Shown here: positions 32,880 to 37,645 of the stretch, piece by piece
How the letters are laid out: each line of letters opens with the position of its first letter
Position numbering within the stretch: position 1 is the first letter of the stretch
Source of the DNA: an uncultured Alcaligenaceae bacterium
GTDB lineage: Bacteria; Pseudomonadota; Gammaproteobacteria; Burkholderiales; Burkholderiaceae_B
NCBI GenBank assembly: GCA_937952975.1
Contig: CALFXX010000129.1
Location: 1-37,645, forward strand
DNA length: 37,645 nucleotides
Reading direction: 5' to 3'
Made by a program: the position numbers and the translations under genes
The notes under the pieces: generated by a model
What the model saw: the letters and a program-made list of their open reading frames with translations, nothing else
Database searches by the model: none
What the model was told of the DNA's origin: nothing

Positions 32880-34511
32880 TTAACCTCGCATCGCTTTCAG
32901 TTGTTGCGAATATCCAGAAGGATCAATTTGCACATCAATCAAACTGGGGCCGTCGTACGTTAATGCTTGATGCATTGCTTCTTGATACTGTGCTTCACTG
33001 GTCGCTTCAAACCCTTTACCGCCAAGCGCTTGCATGGCCTGCGCAAAGTTATGCCGCCCCCAGCGCACCCCGCGACTAGGCATTTGTTTACTTTGCTGCT
33101 TGATATCAATGAGTGACAGCGCGCTGTCGTTAAACACCACCACAACAATGCGGGCGCCAACCTCGATCGCCGTGCACAGCTCGCCCAGACACATCATCAA
33201 CCCACCATCGCCGGTGAAGCACATGACCGGCTGCGTCGGTTCATCAAGCGCTGCGGCAATTGCCGCAGGCAACGCAAAAGCCATCGTGGCCAAGCCATTT
33301 GAGATTAAGACATCACCCGGTTGCGTCGTCGGAAAAAATGCCGTCGCCGAGAACATATGCGCACCCGCATCAACAGCCATGCGTGGCCGAAGCTTATGGT
33401 CAGCCACGACTTGTGCTGAAAGCTGAACCACGCGATCAGGTGCGACACCAAACTCGATTGGCGGATAGGTTAAGCGTGTCAGCACATCGCTGCGCAGTTG
33501 AGTGATGACCTCGAGCGTCCAGTCAGAGGTATACCCGCTGAGGCGTTCGGTCAGTTGCGCCACATGGTGCTTTAAATCCTGGGTGACACGGGCGTCAGGT
33601 GTGATGTAGTGAATGGCATGAAGCGCATTAGCGAGCTCAACCGCAGGCCTGTTATAGGGCCAAGGTTGCAGAATCATTTCGACGGGGTCAAGGCCCACCA
33701 TCACCATTAAGTCGGACTGCGCCAGGCAGTCTGCCTCTTGACTGCCGCCCGTGAATATCCCGACAACCTGTTGATCAAAATCAGACACAACCCCTTTTGC
33801 CTTATAGGTTTGCAACACAGGGCATTTCAGCAACTTTGCCAACTGCCTGACTTGGGCATCGCATTGCCGCGCTTCAAGCCCAACAATCAAAACCGGCTTT
33901 TTAGACTGTTCAATACGTTTTGCGACGCTTTGCAGTCCAACAGAGTCAGTCAAAACAGCTGAGCGCACCTGAGCTTGTATCTGAGGCTGGGGAATCAACC
34001 TGCGTGCGACCTCGCCGGTTAGTTCAATATGCACAGGGCCCATGGGTGTCCGGCAGGCCAAAGAAATGATCTTGGCGATTTCAGTGGCGGGTTGCTCGGA
34101 CTCTAGCCGCGTCACCCCTTTGACAACAGGCTGCAACAGCGCCTTTTGATCAAAGACCTGGTGTGTGATGTAAACCAGCTGTTTTTCAGTAAACCCGTCA
34201 GTAATCACAATCACAGGAGCACGATCGAGCTTTGCGTAGGCCGCACCATTAGCAGCATTCGCCACGCCTGGGCCCTTGGTCATCAGAGCAACACCCGGTA
34301 CTCCGGTCGTTTCAGCCAGAGCGCCGGCCATCATAATGGCGGCATTTTCGGTTTTCGTGAGTACAAATTCAATCCCTACCTCGGCAGCAGCCTCGATGAG
34401 ATCCAAAGATGAGCCGCCACCGGGCAGGCCAAACATCTGACGGACACCGGCGCGCGCCAACGCTTGCACCAGCGCCTGGACGACTGTTATGTTCTGTGAA
34501 CTATTCAACAT
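32880..34511 (-). CDS. Thiamin-diphosphate-dependent enzyme (acetolactate-synthase/decarboxylase family)
   Basis: 543 residues with the three-domain layout of the POX/ALS/BFD family. Glu55 (TENAAIMMAGA) is the conserved base near the thiamin pyrimidine; GDGGLMM (434-440) to Asn461 (FNDSAL) is the magnesium-ThDP motif. It has no clear FAD-dependence marker. It would decarboxylate a 2-oxo acid or join two; the two aminotransferases downstream would supply one. Four bases separate its start from the hyuA stop, so coupling is tight. Confidence 0.88.
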   Translation of the reverse strand: MLNSSQNITVVQALVQALARAGVRQMFGLPGGGSSLDLIEAAAEVGIEFVLTKTENAAIMMAGALAETTGVPGVALMTKGPGVANAANGAAYAKLDRAPVIVITDGFTEKQLVYITHQVFDQKALLQPVVKGVTRLESEQPATEIAKIISLACRTPMGPVHIELTGEVARRLIPQPQIQAQVRSAVLTDSVGLQSVAKRIEQSKKPVLIVGLEARQCDAQVRQLAKLLKCPVLQTYKAKGVVSDFDQQVVGIFTGGSQEADCLAQSDLMVMVGLDPVEMILQPWPYNRPAVELANALHAIHYITPDARVTQDLKHHVAQLTERLSGYTSDWTLEVITQLRSDVLTRLTYPPIEFGVAPDRVVQLSAQVVADHKLRPRMAVDAGAHMFSATAFFPTTQPGDVLISNGLATMAFALPAAIAAALDEPTQPVMCFTGDGGLMMCLGELCTAIEVGARIVVVVFNDSALSLIDIKQQSKQMPSRGVRWGRHNFAQAMQALGGKGFEATSEAQYQEAMHQALTYDGPSLIDVQIDPSGYSQQLKAMRG

Positions 34512-34515
34512 AAAT

Positions 34516-36657
34516 TTAAACCTGTTGAGAGGGTGTGACCAGACGAATCAACATATTACGGTGCTGATCAATCTGCACGTTGGCATACTTTGGAACAACG
34601 ACAGTCGACTCACGCTCTTCTACAATCGCGGGGCCTTCAAAGCACATCCCAGCCTGCAAAGCGTAGCGATCGTAGACAGGCGTTTGAACAAAATCGCGTG
34701 TGAAGATGCAGAAAACTTCTCGAGAGCGTTTAATCGCTGAGTCGGCTGACTGCATCGCCGCTCGCGTCTGCCCGAGCTGCGCTTTGAGCTGATCAAGCAA
34801 GTCAGGCGTGGGGCCTTGAACAACGACGCGCCAGGACACCACCTCAGCGGGTGTGTCACTTTCGGCGCGTCCGTACAAGTTTTGGTAGCAGCGGCTAAAT
34901 TCTTCGGTCAGGTGCTGTTTAAAATCATGAGCCAGACGGCTCAACAAAACAGGCACTTCAACTTCATAGCCTTGACCAACATAGCGCATCGCCGCACTTA
35001 CGTGCGTACTGCATCGCTCGGCAGCGAGGCCCGACTGCGCCAGCATCGCCAGACCTTTATTTTTCAAGCCTTCGATCAGCTGGTCGACCGCTTGGGGCTC
35101 TAAGGTCGCAACAGGTGATACCGATGCTTGGACAAATTGAAAAGACATTGGAGACGCTAAAAACCCAAAGGCCGAGGCAACGCCTGCCCCAAGCGGAATG
35201 ACCAACCGCTCAATGCCGAGTTTGAGCGCAACGTGGCAGGCGTGCACCGGCCCTGCTCCACCGATCGGGATCATCGCATAGCTCGAGGCTTTCAGACCTT
35301 TTTCAAGCGCATGAATGCTGGCAGCCTGCGCCATTGTTTCATTCACCGTCTCATGGATACCGAAGGCAGCCTCTGTGACACTGATTGCAAGCGGTTGGGC
35401 AATTTGAGTATGGATGCACTGCTTGGCTGCGGCCAAATCCAGTACCATCGACCCACCCAAAAACGAGTTTGCATCCAGATAGCCCAGCACCAGATCGGCA
35501 TCAGTCACGGTAGCGTCTTGCCCCCCTTGACCATAGCAAGCTGGGCCTGGCACAGCACTCGAACTATCGGGCCCGACCTGAATCAGGCCCAGGCTATTGA
35601 TACGAGAAATACTGCCACCACCCGAGCCGATTTCAATCATATCGATTGAGGGGACTTTTAACGGAATGCCACTGCCCTTTTTAAAACGTTGAAGTCGCGC
35701 CACTTCAAAGTCAGTGGTCACCGCACTTTTGCCATCATCAATCAAGCAAGCTTTGGCCGTTGTACCACCCATGTCGAAACACAAGATCTGCGTCAAATCA
35801 GCCATCTGACCGATCAACGAGGTTGCTTGTACGCCGCCGGCGGGGCCAGACTGCACCAATCTGATCGGGTACTCAATGGCAGTGTTGAAATGAACCGTAC
35901 CACCATCAGACTGCATCAAGTACAGGTCTTGATGAATGCCTAACTGCTTTAAACCGTTCATCAAGGCCGAGATATATTTTTGAAATAACGGCTGCACGTA
36001 GGCGTTACAAACCGTTGTCGCTGTGCGCTCATACTCGCCAATCTCGGGCATCACTTCACTAGAAATGCACACGGCCACATCAGGCAAAAGCGCGGCAAGT
36101 GCCTGCTTAATTTTTATCTCGTGCTCAGGAAATTGAAACGAATGCAACAAGCAGACCGCTACGGCATCCACCGTTGCCTGCTTAATTTGGTTGGCGATGT
36201 GCGGCAGTGCGCTCAAGTCTAAGGGCTCAAGCACCGAGCCATCGTGCCCAACGCGCTCTTTGATTTCAAAGCACAGTGCACGCGGCACGAGTGGCTCGAC
36301 TGGCGCTAAAAACAAATCATAAATATCGTAGCGCCACTCGCGGCCAATTTGTAATACGTCACGAAAACCTGCAGTGGTGATTAACGCAGTGCGCACACCC
36401 TTTCTTTCGATCAGCGCATTAGCAACCAATGTGGTGCCGTGGATCACGTTTTGAACATCGCGCGCCTGCACCCTGTTATTTTCAAGAATCAGCTGAATGC
36501 CCGTTAACACACCAATCGAAGGATCATGTGGTGTCGTCAAGACTTTTTCGTTGCGCAACTCACCTCGCGCGTCAACCAACACCAGGTCTGTAAAGGTGCC
36601 TCCGATGTCGACGCCAATACGAAACGGCGCCAAAAGTGTTTGAGTCGACGCGCTCAT
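34516..36657 (-). CDS. hyuA: Hydantoinase/oxoprolinase-family subunit HyuA
   Basis: 713 residues with the actin-like ATPase N-domain. GVDIGGTFTDL (15-25), HGTTLVANALIERKG (89-103) and FDMGGTTAKACLIDDG are the nucleotide-binding segments. With HyuB it forms an ATP-dependent ring-opening enzyme; known substrates across the family include 5-oxoproline, N-methylhydantoin and lactams, and relatives carboxylate ketones. The exact substrate is not decided by sequence alone. It overlaps hyuB by 4 bases (ATGA, 36654-36657). Confidence 0.92.
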   Translation of the reverse strand: MSASTQTLLAPFRIGVDIGGTFTDLVLVDARGELRNEKVLTTPHDPSIGVLTGIQLILENNRVQARDVQNVIHGTTLVANALIERKGVRTALITTAGFRDVLQIGREWRYDIYDLFLAPVEPLVPRALCFEIKERVGHDGSVLEPLDLSALPHIANQIKQATVDAVAVCLLHSFQFPEHEIKIKQALAALLPDVAVCISSEVMPEIGEYERTATTVCNAYVQPLFQKYISALMNGLKQLGIHQDLYLMQSDGGTVHFNTAIEYPIRLVQSGPAGGVQATSLIGQMADLTQILCFDMGGTTAKACLIDDGKSAVTTDFEVARLQRFKKGSGIPLKVPSIDMIEIGSGGGSISRINSLGLIQVGPDSSSAVPGPACYGQGGQDATVTDADLVLGYLDANSFLGGSMVLDLAAAKQCIHTQIAQPLAISVTEAAFGIHETVNETMAQAASIHALEKGLKASSYAMIPIGGAGPVHACHVALKLGIERLVIPLGAGVASAFGFLASPMSFQFVQASVSPVATLEPQAVDQLIEGLKNKGLAMLAQSGLAAERCSTHVSAAMRYVGQGYEVEVPVLLSRLAHDFKQHLTEEFSRCYQNLYGRAESDTPAEVVSWRVVVQGPTPDLLDQLKAQLGQTRAAMQSADSAIKRSREVFCIFTRDFVQTPVYDRYALQAGMCFEGPAIVEERESTVVVPKYANVQIDQHRNMLIRLVTPSQQV

Positions 36658-37645
36658 GACGCACTCCTTGAAGGAGTCGCCGCAAGCGCTTGTGTGATCA
36701 GCGTCTTTGACGCGGCGTAATCCTGTTCTGCACTCAGCGCTGACACCACACCATTTTGTATATCTTTGGCCAGGGCCGTTGAATCGCGCTTGAGGGGTGA
36801 AAACATCCCTCCGCCTCCTGGCGTCTCAAAGGTGACGGTTTGACCCTGACCAATGGTTGTGACTGACTTACCGGCAATGCGCTGCCCGTCAAGCAAATCA
36901 ACGCCTAGCCTGCCATCCAACCCACCTAAAAAACCACGCGGGGGGTACTTGACCCTTTCGTGGCGAATCATGAAAGTCAAGGGCTCGGGCGACAACGATT
37001 GAAACGACAAGCGTTGCCCCATGCCGCCGCGGTACATACCCGCACCGCCACTATCTGTGATCAGACTTTTTTCAGTAATCAGCATCGGCGCCTGATTTTC
37101 AAACTGCTCGATCGGATTATTGGCAATATTTGTCGGAAAGCTTAAGCATGCCGGCCCATCACTTTGGGCACGTGCACCATAACCGCCACTCATAAAAAAC
37201 ATTTTGACAAACTTTCGATTTGAACGATCAACGCCCTTGAAGTAGACGTTCCAGATGGGTGAGCCACTATCTGCAATGACTTTTTCAGGAATGATTTTTG
37301 ATAAGGCACCAAAAATCACGAAGGGTAAATAGTGACCTGACAAATGGCGTCCCCACACTGGGGCTGGTCGCGTAGGATTCACCAGCGACCCCTCGGGCGC
37401 CAACAGTGTCAACGGCCGCAAGCCGCCATCGTTGTTAGGTGAGTTTGGATCAAAAGCACACTTAATCGCGTAGGCACTATACGCGAACGTAAAGTTGTAA
37501 ACCGAGTTGATAGGCTTATCGATTTGCGGATCAGTGCCCGCGTAATCCACCAAAATATCAGAGCCCGTTTTTTTGATCGAACAACAAATATTCAGAGGTT
37601 TCTCAAAACCATCCGCGGTGACCTGATCGGTACACTCGCCATCAG
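36654..37645 (-). CDS. hyuB: Hydantoinase-family subunit HyuB (5' part outside window)
   Basis: The frame is open from the window end (37645) to the stop at 36654, about 330 codons; the true start is beyond the window. Near the edge it reads DGFEKPLNICCSI, then DILVDYAGTDPQID and FAYSAYAIKCAFDPNSPNNDGG, then GDD-free but typical SDGPACLSFPTNIANNPIEQFE, SGGAGMYRGGMGQRLSF and FETPGGGGMFSPLKRD near the C-terminus, all HyuB blocks. A GTG inside the frame at 37553 should not be taken as the start because homologous sequence continues upstream. Confidence 0.92.
   Translation of the reverse strand, partial: DGECTDQVTADGFEKPLNICCSIKKTGSDILVDYAGTDPQIDKPINSVYNFTFAYSAYAIKCAFDPNSPNNDGGLRPLTLLAPEGSLVNPTRPAPVWGRHLSGHYLPFVIFGALSKIIPEKVIADSGSPIWNVYFKGVDRSNRKFVKMFFMSGGYGARAQSDGPACLSFPTNIANNPIEQFENQAPMLITEKSLITDSGGAGMYRGGMGQRLSFQSLSPEPLTFMIRHERVKYPPRGFLGGLDGRLGVDLLDGQRIAGKSVTTIGQGQTVTFETPGGGGMFSPLKRDSTALAKDIQNGVVSALSAEQDYAASKTLITQALAATPSRSAS

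Noticed and set aside
24669..34511. A mandelate pathway (racemase-like plus benzoylformate-decarboxylase-like enzyme)
   Set aside because: The genes are 7 kb apart in different operons, no mandelate dehydrogenase is present, the racemase lacks Lys166, and the thiamin enzyme looks more like the acetolactate-synthase branch.

Overview
The window looks like a chromosomal segment of a betaproteobacterium, most likely Alcaligenaceae (Bordetella/Achromobacter/Advenella relatives). The reasons are the six intact Bug/TctC-type periplasmic receptor genes, the scpB-rluB pair, a CysI/CobA/DUF934 sulfite-reduction block, and the style of DinB. The family assignment is inferred from gene content and not from a phylogeny. 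No insertion sequence, phage gene or CRISPR array was seen.

Layout. (1) 1-2350: housekeeping end with rluB (cut by the window edge), scpB and an initiator tRNA-Met that has its own promoter and terminator. (2) 2350-7800: a gene-poor stretch, then a minus-strand operon read from the right: alpha-methylacyl-CoA racemase, a 774-residue protein made of two fused acyl-CoA dehydrogenase halves, a PaaG-type crotonase, and a short CobW-like protein without a working P-loop. It looks like a branched acyl-CoA degradation unit. (3) 7900-9800: a nitroreductase and a TerC-family membrane protein, the latter preceded by a leader with nested complementary segments and followed by a degenerate repeat and a strong terminator. 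(4) 9900-14550: a Bug receptor facing left and, facing right, four genes joined by 4-base stop/start overlaps (gamma-glutamylcyclotransferase-like, Bug, CaiB-type CoA-transferase, PDC-lactonase-like amidohydrolase). (5) 14690-19030: dinB, then cysI-cobA-DUF934. (6) 19030-29290: catabolic genes: amidase, TauD-type dioxygenase, two Bug receptors and a carboxymuconolactone-decarboxylase-like protein; then, facing left, a mandelate-racemase-like enzyme and a NIPSNAP protein; then an FKBP isomerase, another Bug receptor and a PAS/HD-GYP signalling protein. (7) 29290-37645: a long minus-strand operon hyuB-hyuA-TPP enzyme-Bug-branched-chain aminotransferase-class I aminotransferase, with a YchJ-family gene at its end.

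How it works together. The repeated theme is a solute receptor placed next to enzymes that would activate or open an organic acid, amide or lactam. None of the receptors has its TctA/TctB membrane partners in the window. The two best candidates for undescribed pathways are the hyuBA/TPP/two-aminotransferase operon (ATP-dependent ring opening, then transamination, then thiamin chemistry on the 2-oxo acid) and the racemase/fused-dehydrogenase/crotonase/CobW-like operon. Substrates cannot be read from the sequence.
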